A stretch of DNA of 32,625 bases from Methylomonas sp. (GCA_026989715.1 JALSIU010000022.1:1-32625); one strand, 5' to 3'. Shown: positions 1 to 8,594, numbered from the stretch's first letter. Numbers and translations are program-made. Notes: a model not told the origin generated them from the sequence alone.

Positions 1-827
1 GGCTTAGTAAAAATAGCACTACGGTCAACAGCTTCCAACTCAACCGGAAGTGCACCATTCCCTATCAAGCGATTATCGGCTCCCGCTAAGGTTAAGTTTA
101 ACTGCCCTGCATCCCCGCGCCAACTGAATGTCCCTAAGCCATTAAATACCTGGCTTTCTGATGCATCACGCCAGCCATCTTCCTGAAAATTTTGTAAGTC
201 AATAAAATACGCAAATTCACCATTATTCCAGCCACTGACTAATTCTTCATTATGTCGCCCCCACGAGCCACCGCTAACGGTCAAACTGTGCTCGGGAGCC
301 GTAAAACCTGTTTTGGTTTTCAGGGCGATAGCTCCCCCTAGGCTATTTAAACCATAAGCGGGGTTAGAGCCACCTTGCAAGCTCATGGTGTCTATCGCGC
401 CCTTAGGAATTAAATCCCAATGCACCGAATCGCCAAAAGGTTCATTAAAGCGAATACCATTGACATACATGGATAAGCCTTGCGGTAACCCCATTAAAGG
501 TGAAATAGTAAAACCACGATATTGCACATCAGGCTGCATGGGGTTATTTTGCGCATCATTAATGCTCACACTCCCCATATATTGATTCATATAATCAGCA
601 ATAGAGATACTTTGTGCTTTACGCAATTGTTCAGCCGTCATTAACTGCACACTCGCAGGCACTTTATTGACATCAAGCTCCCCACCTAAAGGCGTTGTGT
701 TAACAATGCTTAAAGCCTCTAGCTCTATCGGCTGTTCTGTTTTAACATCTGCCTCTTTATCTGCCGCTTGGACAGTTCCCAGCACAAAAACCGCCAGCAC
801 TCCATTTTGAAGAATTAATTTATTCAT
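1..827 (-). CDS. TonB-dependent receptor, N-terminal part (truncated by window edge)
   Basis: Outer-membrane receptor for energised uptake of a ligand via TonB-ExbB-ExbD. Only the first 275 residues are in the window; the frame is open to base 1, so it is absent from the ORF track. I translated it by hand. It opens with a signal peptide (MNKLILQNGVLAVFVLG, probable cleavage after VQA). A plug domain follows, with features typical of the family: VPASVQLMTAEQL, a VQYRGF block, a YVNGIRFNEPFGD block and LQGGSNPAYGLNSLGGAI. The first beta strands come next. The plug resembles receptors for iron chelates or other small solutes, but the substrate cannot be read from it. ATG at 827 is chosen; an in-frame ATG at 839 is possible, and neither has a strong ribosome binding site. 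It is divergent from pstS across about 210 bp that contain the Pho box. Confidence 0.9.
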   Translation of the reverse strand, partial: MNKLILQNGVLAVFVLGTVQAADKEADVKTEQPIELEALSIVNTTPLGGELDVNKVPASVQLMTAEQLRKAQSISIADYMNQYMGSVSINDAQNNPMQPDVQYRGFTISPLMGLPQGLSMYVNGIRFNEPFGDSVHWDLIPKGAIDTMSLQGGSNPAYGLNSLGGAIALKTKTGFTAPEHSLTVSGGSWGRHNEELVSGWNNGEFAYFIDLQNFQEDGWRDASESQVFNGLGTFSWRGDAGQLNLTLAGADNRLIGNGALPVELEAVDRSAIFTK

Positions 828-903
828 ATAGCCCGACATAAAAAATTTTAAAAAACAGGAATTCTAGACGCTATACCATATAAAGAATATAGGACTTTTT
901 CCC

Positions 904-919
904 GATCTCGTATGAGATC
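904..919. promoter_or_regulatory. Operator-like palindrome GATCTC-gtat-GAGATC
   Basis: A perfect 6-bp inverted repeat with a 4-nt centre lies between the receptor gene and pstS, about 55 bp upstream of the Pho box and 77 bp upstream of the receptor start. A second, shorter perfect palindrome (ATGAGCTCAT) lies at 949-958. They look like possible repressor or activator sites for the receptor, but no known consensus (Fur, for example) matches. Inference only. Confidence 0.25.
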
Positions 920-972
920 TATAAATAAAGTAAGTACAGATTCAATTCATGAGCTCATTTTTAAACCCCGGA

Positions 973-1006
973 CTGTCATAGTTCTGTCATATTCGATTCA
1001 TATAAT
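973..1006 (+). promoter_or_regulatory. Pho box and promoter of the pst operon
   Basis: Two exact copies of the 7-bp PhoB repeat CTGTCAT (973-979 and 984-990) are separated by 4 bp. This is the canonical Pho box arrangement, in which PhoB replaces a -35 contact. A perfect -10 hexamer TATAAT follows at 1001-1006, 10 bp after the second repeat, which is the expected spacing for a PhoB-activated sigma-70 promoter. Transcription would start near 1013, about 24 nt before the pstS ATG. The operon is therefore very probably induced by phosphate starvation. phoB and phoR themselves are not in the window. Confidence 0.92.
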
Positions 1007-1036
1007 CTTAATTATTAAAAATAATAGGAATTTCAA

Positions 1037-2107
1037 ATGATAACTCATAAATCTATTTTACCTTTTATGGTAGGTTCACTCTTTGCCATCAGTGCCGCCA
1101 CAACAGCACAGGCGCGTGAACAAATCAAAATTGTTGGTTCATCAACTGTTTACCCCTTTTCTAGCTCAGTTGCCGAGGAATTAGGCGCGACCACAAACAA
1201 TCCGACACCGATTGTTGAATCAACCGGTTCAGGTGGCGGTATGAAATTATTTTGTAAAGGTAATGGCTTAAATACACCTGATATTACCAATGCCTCACGC
1301 CGCATGAAAGTAAAAGAATTTGAAATGTGTGCCAAAAATGGCGTAACGGATATTACTGAAGCTGTTATTGGTTTTGATGGTATTGCCATTGCACAAAATA
1401 AAAATAGTGCGCCATTATTACTGACTAAAAAACAATTACTACTTGCCGTTGCTGAGGAAGTCCCGACAGCAGATGGCAAAAGCTTAATTAGAAATCCATA
1501 TAAAAAATGGAATGAAATTGATGCCAGCCTACCGGATAGAGAAATTATCATCTATGGCCCACCGACTAGCTCGGGGACTCGCGATGCTTTTGAAGATATG
1601 ATTATGAAAGCACAAACCAAAAAAATGGATGTCTACACCTCCTTATATCAGACAGATAAGGTAAAAAATAAAGGCTATAAAAAATATCATAAAATTAGAC
1701 AAGATGGCGTTTATGTTCCCTCTGGTGAAAATGATAATTTAATCGTACAAAAGCTGGATAAAAACCCAGCAGCCATTGGCATATTCGGCTATAGCTTTTT
1801 AATGGAAAATGATGATAAAGTAAGCGCGGCAAGAATTGAAGGCATGGTGCCCACACCAACAACCATTTCGACAGGAACTTATCCTATTTCGCGTTCATTA
1901 TTTTTCTATGTTAAAAATTCACATAGAGCCTCTGTTCCGGCCATAGATCAATATGTTAAATTATTTATGGGTGAAAACATGATTGGCAATGACGGTCTTT
2001 TAGCTGAGCTTGGCCTAATTTCTCTGCCCGATGCACAACGCACCGCTATTAGAGCAAGTGTTATGCAACATAAGAAACTGACACTAGATGATTTAACTAA
2101 CAAATAA
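1037..2107 (+). CDS. pstS: PstS, periplasmic phosphate-binding protein
   Basis: High-affinity phosphate-binding component of the PstSCAB ABC importer; it acts in the periplasm. The 356-aa product begins with a Sec signal peptide (basic start, hydrophobic segment, likely cleavage after AQA near residue 26). The mature protein starts with the family motif IVGSSTVYPF, and ESTGSGGGMKLFCKG forms part of the phosphate pocket. A conserved GPPTSSGTRDAFEDM block is also present (about residues 174-188). There is no lipobox cysteine, so it is soluble rather than a lipoprotein. The ATG at 1037 has an AGGAA ribosome binding site 6 nt upstream and follows the Pho box. It is first in pstSCAB-phoU and is separated from pstC by a hairpin that probably keeps PstS in excess over the permease. 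Confidence 0.97.
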   Translation: MITHKSILPFMVGSLFAISAATTAQAREQIKIVGSSTVYPFSSSVAEELGATTNNPTPIVESTGSGGGMKLFCKGNGLNTPDITNASRRMKVKEFEMCAKNGVTDITEAVIGFDGIAIAQNKNSAPLLLTKKQLLLAVAEEVPTADGKSLIRNPYKKWNEIDASLPDREIIIYGPPTSSGTRDAFEDMIMKAQTKKMDVYTSLYQTDKVKNKGYKKYHKIRQDGVYVPSGENDNLIVQKLDKNPAAIGIFGYSFLMENDDKVSAARIEGMVPTPTTISTGTYPISRSLFFYVKNSHRASVPAIDQYVKLFMGENMIGNDGLLAELGLISLPDAQRTAIRASVMQHKKLTLDDLTNK

Positions 2108-2130
2108 CATGATCTAACGTACAAATTAGC

Positions 2131-2166
2131 AACCTAAGCTAAATATTTGGCTTGGGTTGTTTTTTA
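2131..2166 (+). terminator. Intrinsic terminator/attenuator between pstS and pstC
   Basis: AACCTAAGC (2131-2139) pairs with GCTTGGGTT (2150-2158), a 9-bp stem with one G.U pair, followed at once by GTTTTTTT. This is a rho-independent terminator shape within the operon. As no promoter is obvious before pstC, it most likely acts as a partial terminator, giving much more pstS than pstCAB mRNA. It also overlaps the ORF-track TTG start of pstC at 2147, which argues against that start. Confidence 0.75.
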
Positions 2167-2185
2167 TTATGGATGGAGTATTTTT

Positions 2186-3115
2186 TTGAAACCTTTTGCA
2201 CTAAAAAATCGTCATCACGGACTAAAAGAGCAAATAATCCACTTTTGCTTAATCAGTGCCGCAACCGTTTCTATTTTAACGACCTTTGGCGTATTATTCT
2301 CCATTTTATTTGAAGCAATCGAATTTTTTCAAATGCGTAGCTTTTGGTACTTCATCACAGGAACAGAATGGTCGCCTGGGGTCGATGACAGCAAATTTGG
2401 GGCAGTACCTATTTTTGCCGGTACCTTTATGATTACCTTGATCGCTATGGCGGTTGCTGTACCTATTGGTTTAGGCAGCGCCATTTTCCTTAGTGAATAT
2501 GCTTCAGATTTTTTACGTGATAAATTAAAACCCTTGCTCGAAATACTAGCCGGTATTCCAACGGTTGTTTATGGTTTTTTTGCGGCGATTACCGTTGCAC
2601 CGGCAATTGTCAACTTTTTTGATAGCTTAGGTATTCACGCTTCTTTTAATAGCGCGTTAGCCAGCGGTATCGTTATGGGCATTATGATTATTCCTGTTAT
2701 TTCCTCTTTAAGTGATGATGTCATTCGAGCCGTTCCTGACTCACAACGCAAAGCATCTCTTGCATTAGGCATGACTCAAGGAGAGACCATTAGCTCCATC
2801 GTGTTACCTTCTGCACTGCCCGGCATTATTTCTGCCATTATCTTAGGTTTATCCAAAGCCCTCGGTGAAACCATGATTGTGGTCATGGCTGCCGGCCTAC
2901 GCCCCAACCTTTCTTGGAACCCTTTAGAAGATATGACTACGGTAACCGTTCGAATTGTCGATGCTCTCGTTGGCGACAACGAATTTAACTCTCCGGACAC
3001 CTTATCAGCCTTTGCTTTGGGTTTAGTCTTATTCGTTGTCACATTAATACTCAATATTATCTCTATCAGCTTGATTCGTAAATTTAAAGAAAAATACAAG
3101 GTCAATACTTTATGA
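2186..3115 (+). CDS. pstC: PstC, phosphate ABC transporter permease
   Basis: Inner-membrane permease that pairs with PstA to form the phosphate channel. From the start chosen here it has 309 residues and about six membrane segments. It carries the binding-protein-dependent transport signature in the cytoplasmic EAA loop (SQRKASLALGMTQGETISSIVLPSALPGI is the matching stretch, cut here to SLALGMTQGETI). The ORF track starts at a TTG at 2147, inside the attenuator hairpin. I prefer the in-frame TTG at 2186 because a strong GGATGGAG ribosome binding site ends 7 nt before it. The protein then begins LKPFALKNRHHGLKEQ ahead of the first membrane helix. The stop codon overlaps the pstA ATG (ATGA), indicating translational coupling. 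Confidence 0.93.
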   Translation: MKPFALKNRHHGLKEQIIHFCLISAATVSILTTFGVLFSILFEAIEFFQMRSFWYFITGTEWSPGVDDSKFGAVPIFAGTFMITLIAMAVAVPIGLGSAIFLSEYASDFLRDKLKPLLEILAGIPTVVYGFFAAITVAPAIVNFFDSLGIHASFNSALASGIVMGIMIIPVISSLSDDVIRAVPDSQRKASLALGMTQGETISSIVLPSALPGIISAIILGLSKALGETMIVVMAAGLRPNLSWNPLEDMTTVTVRIVDALVGDNEFNSPDTLSAFALGLVLFVVTLILNIISISLIRKFKEKYKVNTL

Positions 3116-4296
3116 GTAATTATTCGGGTTCACAAGCTAGCAATCCTTTTTATGACCCTTCACTAAATAAGCGTCACTTCAAAGCCAAAGCATTTAAAAG
3201 CTTTAGTATTGCCGCTATTATTTTTTCTATTAGCTTTCTGATATTTTTCCTAGGAGATATGGTTTATAAAGGCCTGCCGGCATTCCAGCAGTCTTATATC
3301 CAAATTGAAGTAACCTATACTGAAAAAACCATTGCCTTTACCCGCAAAGCAATTGATAGAAAATACCGCAAAGTCGTAAGTCGAGCCTGGCTGAGAGACA
3401 TTCCTAAACGCGTCAAAGCTAATCCGGAACTACTAGGCACCACACAAATGACATGGGTTTTATTAAATCATCAAGTAGATCAATATTTAAAAGGCCATTA
3501 TTACAAAGTCAAAGCAAAAGACCTTAAACTAATCCAAGCCATGCAAGAGCAGGGTAAAATAGAACTACATTTTAATAAAATCTTCTTTACGCACGGTGAT
3601 TCCAAAATACCCGAGAATTCAGGATTTAAATCTGCTGTTGTCGGTTCTATCTTGACATTATTAGTCACCATGGTAGTTGCCTTCCCATTAGGTGTGATGA
3701 CAGCCGTTTATCTAGAAGAATTTGCCGAAGATAATCGCTGGACACAACTGGTCGAAGTCAATATCAACAATCTGGCTGCGATTCCTTCTATTTTATTTGG
3801 TTTATTAGGGCTGGCCGTGTTTATCGCTTTGTTTGGCATGCCAAGAAGCTCTCCCTTAGTCGGCGGCCTAACCTTAGCGCTGATGACACTACCCATTATC
3901 ATTGTCAGTGCACGCGCTGCCTTACGCAGTGTGCCCGACAGTATCCGGCAAGCAGGTTATGGCTTAGGACTCACTAAAGTACAAGTGGTACAAGACCATG
4001 TATTACCCTTGGCTTTTCCTGGTATTATGACAGGTTCCATTATTGGACTTTCACAAGCCATGGGCGAAACGGCACCGCTGATTATCATCGGTATGATTGC
4101 TTTTATTCCTGATGCTCCCAGCTCCATTTTTGAATCGGCCACCGTGATGCCGGCACAATTATTTACTTGGGCAGGCATGCCGGAGCGAGCCTATGTAGAA
4201 CGTACTGCTGCAGGTATTATGCTATTAATCAGTGTATTAATTTCATTAAATACCCTTGCAATTTATTTAAGAAAGCGATTCGAGGTTAAATGGTAA
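3112..4296 (+). CDS. pstA: PstA, phosphate ABC transporter permease with long periplasmic loop
   Basis: Second channel subunit of the Pst importer. At 394 residues it is about 100 longer than E. coli PstA. The extra length is a hydrophilic region between the first membrane helix (about residues 27-49) and the second (about 175), matching the DUF3333-type extension known in many proteobacterial PstA proteins. The permease core follows, with the EAA-loop stretch DSIRQAGYGLGLTKVQ and a typical C-terminal half containing GETAPLIIIG. The ATG overlaps the pstC stop by 4 nt, and the TAA directly abuts the pstB ATG with no gap. Confidence 0.95.
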   Translation: MSNYSGSQASNPFYDPSLNKRHFKAKAFKSFSIAAIIFSISFLIFFLGDMVYKGLPAFQQSYIQIEVTYTEKTIAFTRKAIDRKYRKVVSRAWLRDIPKRVKANPELLGTTQMTWVLLNHQVDQYLKGHYYKVKAKDLKLIQAMQEQGKIELHFNKIFFTHGDSKIPENSGFKSAVVGSILTLLVTMVVAFPLGVMTAVYLEEFAEDNRWTQLVEVNINNLAAIPSILFGLLGLAVFIALFGMPRSSPLVGGLTLALMTLPIIIVSARAALRSVPDSIRQAGYGLGLTKVQVVQDHVLPLAFPGIMTGSIIGLSQAMGETAPLIIIGMIAFIPDAPSSIFESATVMPAQLFTWAGMPERAYVERTAAGIMLLISVLISLNTLAIYLRKRFEVKW

Positions 4297-5067
4297 ATGA
4301 GCCAAAAAAATAGCACAAAAATTTCAGTACAAAATCTGAATTTACATTATGGCGACAACCATGCATTACATGGTATTGATATGGATATTCACACCAATCA
4401 AATTACAGCACTCATTGGCCCTTCCGGTTGTGGTAAATCAACCTTTTTACGCTGCCTTAACCGCATGAATGACTTAATTAAAAGTGTGCGCATTGAGGGT
4501 AAAGTCATTATTGATAATAAAAACATTTATGATAAAGATGTAGACGAAGTTGCCGTACGTAAACGTATCGGCATGGTCTTTCAGCAACCTAACCCATTCC
4601 CCAAATCTATTTATGAAAATGTCGCCTACGCTCCTCTTAAACATGGCATTACCCAAAAAGGAAGCACCTGCGATGAGCTCGTTGAAAAATCATTAATACA
4701 AGCCGGCCTATGGAATGAAGTCAAAGATAAGCTCAGTACACCCGGTACTTCACTTTCCGGTGGCCAGCAACAACGCTTATGTATTGCCCGTACTATTGCC
4801 ATATCCCCTGATGTTATTTTAATGGATGAACCGACTTCCGCCTTAGACCCTATTTCCACTGAAAAAATAGAGGCCTTAATGCTGGAGTTAAAGCAACAAT
4901 ATAGTATTATTATTGTAACTCACAACATGCAACAAGCTGGGCGAGTTGCGGATATGACTGCATTTTTTCATCTAGGAGACCTTATTGAATATGCAGAAAC
5001 CGAGACTATATTCATTAACCCCGCCAAACAAAAAACCGAAGATTATATAACAGGGAGATATGGTTAA
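4297..5067 (+). CDS. pstB: PstB, phosphate ABC transporter ATPase
   Basis: Cytoplasmic ATPase that powers PstCA. The 256-aa protein (family norm about 257) has every ABC motif: Walker [10 protein letters not shown] (residues 41-49), Q-loop in [11 protein letters not shown], signature LSGGQQQR, Walker [14 protein letters not shown] and H-loop VTHNMQQA. The PstB-type CLNRMND segment follows Walker A. The start directly follows the pstA stop, and the TAA shares its last base with the phoU ATG (TAATG), so the two are probably translationally coupled. With PstSCA and PhoU it also signals phosphate status to PhoR in characterised systems. Confidence 0.97.
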   Translation: MSQKNSTKISVQNLNLHYGDNHALHGIDMDIHTNQITALIGPSGCGKSTFLRCLNRMNDLIKSVRIEGKVIIDNKNIYDKDVDEVAVRKRIGMVFQQPNPFPKSIYENVAYAPLKHGITQKGSTCDELVEKSLIQAGLWNEVKDKLSTPGTSLSGGQQQRLCIARTIAISPDVILMDEPTSALDPISTEKIEALMLELKQQYSIIIVTHNMQQAGRVADMTAFFHLGDLIEYAETETIFINPAKQKTEDYITGRYG

Positions 5068-5744
5068 TGCTACCAACTGAAACAGAGAAACTAGATCATA
5101 TTTTGCAAGATATGATCCGCTTAGGTGATAAAACGCTAAAACTGAATGAAGAAATTTTAGAAAAACTAGAACACGGCTCAATAGATAACTTAACAGAGAT
5201 AACAGTTTATCCTAAAAAAGAGTGGCTACAAGATATTGCAAAAATTGACACGCAAATTATTCAAGCTTTTGCACTCTATACCCCCGAGGCACGTGACCTC
5301 CGGCAACTAGTCGCCTTCCTAAAAGTAACGAACGAATTAGACCGCATTGTCAATAGTAGCCGCTCATTTATACGCGACTTTCCTTATGTTTTATCTAAAG
5401 ATATCGATAAAAGCTTTATTCTGGAATATGCCATTCCTTTACAAAAAACTTGTGTCATAGCTGTACAAAATGCCGTAACACTGTTTGCAGAAGATGACAA
5501 ACAAGCCGTTACAGAGCTTTATAAAGCCGTCGTCGTTGAAGAAGGAAAAAATGATGAGCTATATAAAATCATTGAAAAAAGTTTATTAAAAAAAATCAAT
5601 GACGATATTCAGCTATCTAATGAATATCAAGGCATTATGTTTGCCTTACGCCGCCTGGAAAAAATAGCAGACCGTGCCTTAAGCATTGCCTATTTAATGC
5701 ACTTCGCCAAAATTGGTGGTGAAATTAATAAAATGGTCAACTAA
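5067..5744 (+). CDS. phoU: PhoU, phosphate signalling/uptake regulator
   Basis: Cytoplasmic negative regulator linking the Pst transporter to the PhoR-PhoB two-component system. At 225 aa it is close to the usual 230-240. It is all-helical in appearance, with the two PhoU repeats: the first contains EARDLRQLVAFLKVTNELDRI, and the second ends in GIMFALRRLEKIADRALSIA, the usual metal-binding helix region. It is the last gene of the operon and overlaps pstB by one base. No strong intrinsic terminator follows, although a long-loop hairpin occurs at 5785-5818. Confidence 0.95.
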   Translation: MLPTETEKLDHILQDMIRLGDKTLKLNEEILEKLEHGSIDNLTEITVYPKKEWLQDIAKIDTQIIQAFALYTPEARDLRQLVAFLKVTNELDRIVNSSRSFIRDFPYVLSKDIDKSFILEYAIPLQKTCVIAVQNAVTLFAEDDKQAVTELYKAVVVEEGKNDELYKIIEKSLLKKINDDIQLSNEYQGIMFALRRLEKIADRALSIAYLMHFAKIGGEINKMVN

Positions 5745-5784
5745 GGATCAAAAATTTTATAAACTCTCAGCCCTAACCATAATC

Positions 5785-5818
5785 AGGGTGGCAAGGTAAG
5801 CCCTCGGATTTCCACCCT
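5785..5818 (+). terminator. Possible 3' hairpin of the pst operon
   Basis: AGGGTGG (5785-5791) and CCACCCT (5812-5818) form a perfect 7-bp stem with a 20-nt loop, 41 nt after the phoU stop. The run after it (aaactatttctcttt) is only moderately T-rich, so termination is uncertain; it could instead protect the mRNA 3' end. Confidence 0.4.
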
Positions 5819-5903
5819 AAACTATTTCTCTTTAAAGAGAATATTAGATATATATTATATCTGTTAGCGATATGAAAATAGTGCTACTTTTAAATGCGAG
5901 ACT

Positions 5904-6284
5904 GTGACGCATAAATTAAGGCTGATTTTGTTAATTATTGGAACGTCTATTGTAATAGTTTCAGCTATCCTCATAGTAGTCGATGGGATAGCGATAATAT
6001 TCACCTATGCCTCACTCATATTCGTCATAACCTCGATTGGAGTAAAAAATAAAAAAATTCTGGGAGTGTATTGCTTGGTATTTATTATCGCAAACCTAAT
6101 ATTCGGCTGGAGAATTTACACTGATAAACAGGTGTCAAATAACCAGGTAACACCTTTAAATCACACATTATTCTTATCTTGTAGCAATAAAATGTTCCAA
6201 GGAGTCAGTAGCCGGCAAGCTGAACTCACAATAGAACAAAAAAACCTGTTCGATCAATGTATGAAGCAAGAGACACAACGGTAG
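5904..6284 (+). CDS. Small hypothetical membrane protein
   Basis: I do not recognise this protein. The 126-aa ORF has about three hydrophobic segments in its first 72 residues (LILLIIGTSIVIVSAILIVV, then IIFTYASLIFVITSIGV, then VYCLVFIIANLIFGW). A polar tail of about 50 residues with two cysteines (LSCSN and FDQCMK) ends at ETQR. Only GTG (5904) or an in-frame TTG at 5928 can start it. The TTG has an AAGG ribosome binding site 6 nt upstream and is plausible, giving 118 aa. It is monocistronic: 160 bp after phoU and convergent with the GGDEF gene. The hydrophobic profile supports a real gene, but no function can be assigned. Confidence 0.6.
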   Translation: MTHKLRLILLIIGTSIVIVSAILIVVDGIAIIFTYASLIFVITSIGVKNKKILGVYCLVFIIANLIFGWRIYTDKQVSNNQVTPLNHTLFLSCSNKMFQGVSSRQAELTIEQKNLFDQCMKQETQR

Positions 6285-6355
6285 TATCGTTATATTTGAA
6301 GGTTGCAGCTCTAGTTAATAGTCAATTCATAGCTAACAACAAGTGCGAGTGTTTT

Positions 6356-7315
6356 TTACATTTCTTCATAAAACACAAGCCTATCTCTTCCTGAATGTTT
6401 AGCATGATATAGTGCCGCATCTGCATCACCTAATAATGCTACCGGCATCGATTCACTATCAATATGGGTCACCCCCATACTGACCGTGATCTTACCCACC
6501 ATTGGAAACTGATATTGTGCAACCGCTTTTCTAAAACGCTCCAATACCATTCGGGCAAAATCCATTTCCACTAAGTTAAGAATCACAACAAACTCTTCGC
6601 CACCAAAGCGAAACAGAAAATCATTATAACGAAAGCTTTGCTCCATTAACTGACTAAAGTGCAACAGTACCTCATCGCCACATTGATGCCCATACTCATC
6701 ATTCACGCGCTTAAAATAATCAATATCCAGCATCGCAATCCAAGAGCCTTTATCATGTAACTCTCGATGTAATTGATGCTCACGAAAATAATCACATACC
6801 TGAAAAAAACGGCTATCAAAAGTTTGTCTATTCGGCAAATGCGTCAGCAAATCTCGCTCTTTATAATCATGCAAAATGACTTGATTAGTATATATAGCAA
6901 GTAAGTAACGAAATACATCCAACATGGCAGTATTAATCTGCCCCATTATTAATATGGCTCGCTCAGGTCCGACACAATGATGCACTTGCATTAATGCCAA
7001 TTTCTCTGCTTTAAAATCGACAACTTGTAATACATCACCACTTGGCATATTGCTTAATAATTCAATATACTCATCATCTTGCTCTAATAACGTAAAATCA
7101 ACCGGGAACCTACGAATCACTTTTTTAGTGATATCTGGTTCACCGCTAGACTTTACTTGCCTGCCCGCATAAACTTCATAGGCATTTACCTCTGTAACAC
7201 CCGCAATAGATGTTAATATCGCCACTATTTCATTGGTTAAGCAATTAAAATCAACTTGTTTCGTTAAACGAATTGACCAATCAAAAGCCTGCTCAGCCGT
7301 GACATGAATGCACAT
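6356..7315 (-). CDS. Diguanylate cyclase (GGDEF) with unassigned N-terminal domain
   Basis: Makes the second messenger c-di-GMP from two GTP. The GGDEF domain occupies about residues 155-319 of 319. It starts with DLLTHLPNRQTFDSRF, has the metal/substrate motif LDIDYFKRVND and an intact active site GGEEF (238-242). An RxxD inhibitory site (R229-D232) lies at the usual position before it, so product inhibition is likely. The first 150 residues have no membrane helix and look like a GAF-like sensor (predicted alpha/beta, with VHHCVGPERAILIMG), though I cannot assign it. The start overlaps the end of the HIT gene region (ATG 4 nt after its stop), so it is probably the last gene of the dnaX operon. 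Confidence 0.93.
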   Translation of the reverse strand: MCIHVTAEQAFDWSIRLTKQVDFNCLTNEIVAILTSIAGVTEVNAYEVYAGRQVKSSGEPDITKKVIRRFPVDFTLLEQDDEYIELLSNMPSGDVLQVVDFKAEKLALMQVHHCVGPERAILIMGQINTAMLDVFRYLLAIYTNQVILHDYKERDLLTHLPNRQTFDSRFFQVCDYFREHQLHRELHDKGSWIAMLDIDYFKRVNDEYGHQCGDEVLLHFSQLMEQSFRYNDFLFRFGGEEFVVILNLVEMDFARMVLERFRKAVAQYQFPMVGKITVSMGVTHIDSESMPVALLGDADAALYHAKHSGRDRLVFYEEM

Positions 7316-7319
7316 GCAT

Positions 7320-7658
7320 TTAACCTGCCGGCCAACTCATTTGTCGGCCACCTAATAGGTGCAAATGTAAATGATAAACTTCTTGGCCGCCAGCGGCATT
7401 ACAATTGATGACAGTGCGGTAACCCGTATCGGCAATCCCTTCGGAAGCTGCAATCTGTGCAACCGTTTGCAATAAATGTCCAGCTAATGATGGATCTTGC
7501 AAATCATTTAAAGTCGCCACATGTTGTTTGGGAATTACTAAAATATGCGTTGGCGCTTTAGGGTTAATATCCCGAAAAGCAAGTACACGCTCATCTTCAA
7601 AAACCTTATCAACCGGTATTGCCTGATTTACCATCTTACAAAATAAACAATCTGTCAT
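7320..7658 (-). CDS. hinT: HIT-family (HinT-like) nucleotide hydrolase
   Basis: Histidine-triad protein of the HinT branch, purine nucleoside phosphoramidase or AMP-lysine hydrolase in characterised members; cytoplasmic. The 112-aa length is normal. It opens with CLFCKMVNQAIP, where the two cysteines resemble the zinc-site half seen in many bacterial HITs. DERVLAFRDINPKAPTHILVIPK follows in part (quoted to DERVLAFRDINPKAP). The catalytic triad motif is HLHLHLLGG near the C terminus. It starts 10 nt after recR, with a GAGGAAAGGGG-type ribosome binding site, and is followed 4 nt later by the GGDEF gene. Its placement downstream of recR is a co-transcription arrangement and gives no clue to substrate. 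Confidence 0.95.
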   Translation of the reverse strand: MTDCLFCKMVNQAIPVDKVFEDERVLAFRDINPKAPTHILVIPKQHVATLNDLQDPSLAGHLLQTVAQIAASEGIADTGYRTVINCNAAGGQEVYHLHLHLLGGRQMSWPAG

Positions 7659-7668
7659 CCCCTTTCCT

Positions 7669-8268
7669 CTATTCTATTGTGCGTCGCCCACTAAATGCAT
7701 GTGCCAACGTACCACTATCAATAAATTCCAACTCCCCCCCTACAGGGACTCCATGTGCAATTCGGGTCACTTTTATGTGTCGTTGCAATGCCAACTGGGC
7801 AATATAATGTGCCGTTGCTTCACCTTCGATCGTCGAGTTGGTTGCCAAAATAAGCTCTGTTATCTTACCACCCTCTAATTGTCGTTCAAGTTGCTGTAAA
7901 CCTATTTCATCAGGCCCAATCCCATCTAGGGGCGATAGGCGACCATTTAATACGAAAAACACGCCCCGATAATCAGCCGCTTGATTAATCAACCAAACAT
8001 CAGCTGGGCTTTCCACAACACAGACAATACTTTGTTCGCGTTTTGGGCTGGCACAGATTACACACAACTCATGCTCAGTTAAAGTGCGACAATTTTTACA
8101 ATATCCCAGTTGCGCAACAGCCTGTTGCAGCCTATTTGCCAAATTCTCAGCACCACCACGATCCCGTTGCAAGAGATGCAACGCGATACGTTGCGCTGAC
8201 TTCGGCCCGATACCCGGCATACAACACAAGGCATCAATCAACTCAGTCAATAAGCCCTGTTTTTGCAT
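7669..8268 (-). CDS. recR: RecR, recombination mediator
   Basis: Works with RecO (and RecF) to load RecA onto SSB-coated gapped DNA. The 199-aa product has family length and order. An N-terminal helix-hairpin-helix region carries MPGIGPKSAQRIALHLL. A four-cysteine zinc finger follows (CKNC...CVIC), then a Toprim domain starting IVCVVESPADVW and including the LILATNSTIEGEATAHYI block. The C-terminal Walker B-like segment reads VTRIAHGVPVGGELEFID. The ATG is 2 nt after the ybaB stop. The dnaX-ybaB-recR order is conserved across gammaproteobacteria. Confidence 0.98.
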   Translation of the reverse strand: MQKQGLLTELIDALCCMPGIGPKSAQRIALHLLQRDRGGAENLANRLQQAVAQLGYCKNCRTLTEHELCVICASPKREQSIVCVVESPADVWLINQAADYRGVFFVLNGRLSPLDGIGPDEIGLQQLERQLEGGKITELILATNSTIEGEATAHYIAQLALQRHIKVTRIAHGVPVGGELEFIDSGTLAHAFSGRRTIE

Positions 8269-8270
8269 GA

Positions 8271-8594
8271 TTAGAATGGCATTTTAAATCCGGGCGGCAA
8301 AGGAATGCCTGAGGTAACATCACCCATTTTTTCTTTTTTAATTTTAGCCACTTTATGCACGGCATCATTAATGGCAGCGGCCACCAAATCTTCTAACATT
8401 TCCTTGTCATCTCCAACCAAGGCATCATCAATAGAGACTTTACGCACTTCCCTTTTGCCCGTCATTAAAATACTAACCATACCGCCACCCGCTTCGCCGG
8501 TGACTTCCAATTTTTCTAGTTCAGCTTGTGCTTTTTGCATATCTTCTTGCATTTGCTGAGCTTGTTGCATGATATTACCCAGTGCACCTTTCAT
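8271..8594 (-). CDS. ybaB: YbaB/EbfC nucleoid-associated protein
   Basis: Small DNA-binding protein that forms a dimer with tweezer-like arms and helps organise the nucleoid. The 107-aa sequence has the usual N-terminal amphipathic helix rich in Q, M, E and A ([20 protein letters not shown]). The conserved core is [15 protein letters not shown], and the C-terminal half contains [11 protein letters not shown] and [12 protein letters not shown]. Its ATG directly abuts the dnaX TAA, and its ribosome binding site (GAGGAG) lies inside the last dnaX codons, so it is translationally coupled to dnaX. Confidence 0.97.
   Translation of the reverse strand: MKGALGNIMQQAQQMQEDMQKAQAELEKLEVTGEAGGGMVSILMTGKREVRKVSIDDALVGDDKEMLEDLVAAAINDAVHKVAKIKKEKMGDVTSGIPLPPGFKMPF

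Noticed and set aside
385-585. 66-aa plus-strand ORF
   Set aside because: Antisense shadow of the TonB receptor plug domain, which is clearly coding on the minus strand.
3250-3620. Large extra region in PstA as a possible gene fusion
   Set aside because: Many proteobacterial PstA proteins carry this DUF3333-type loop between the first two helices, so it is not unusual.
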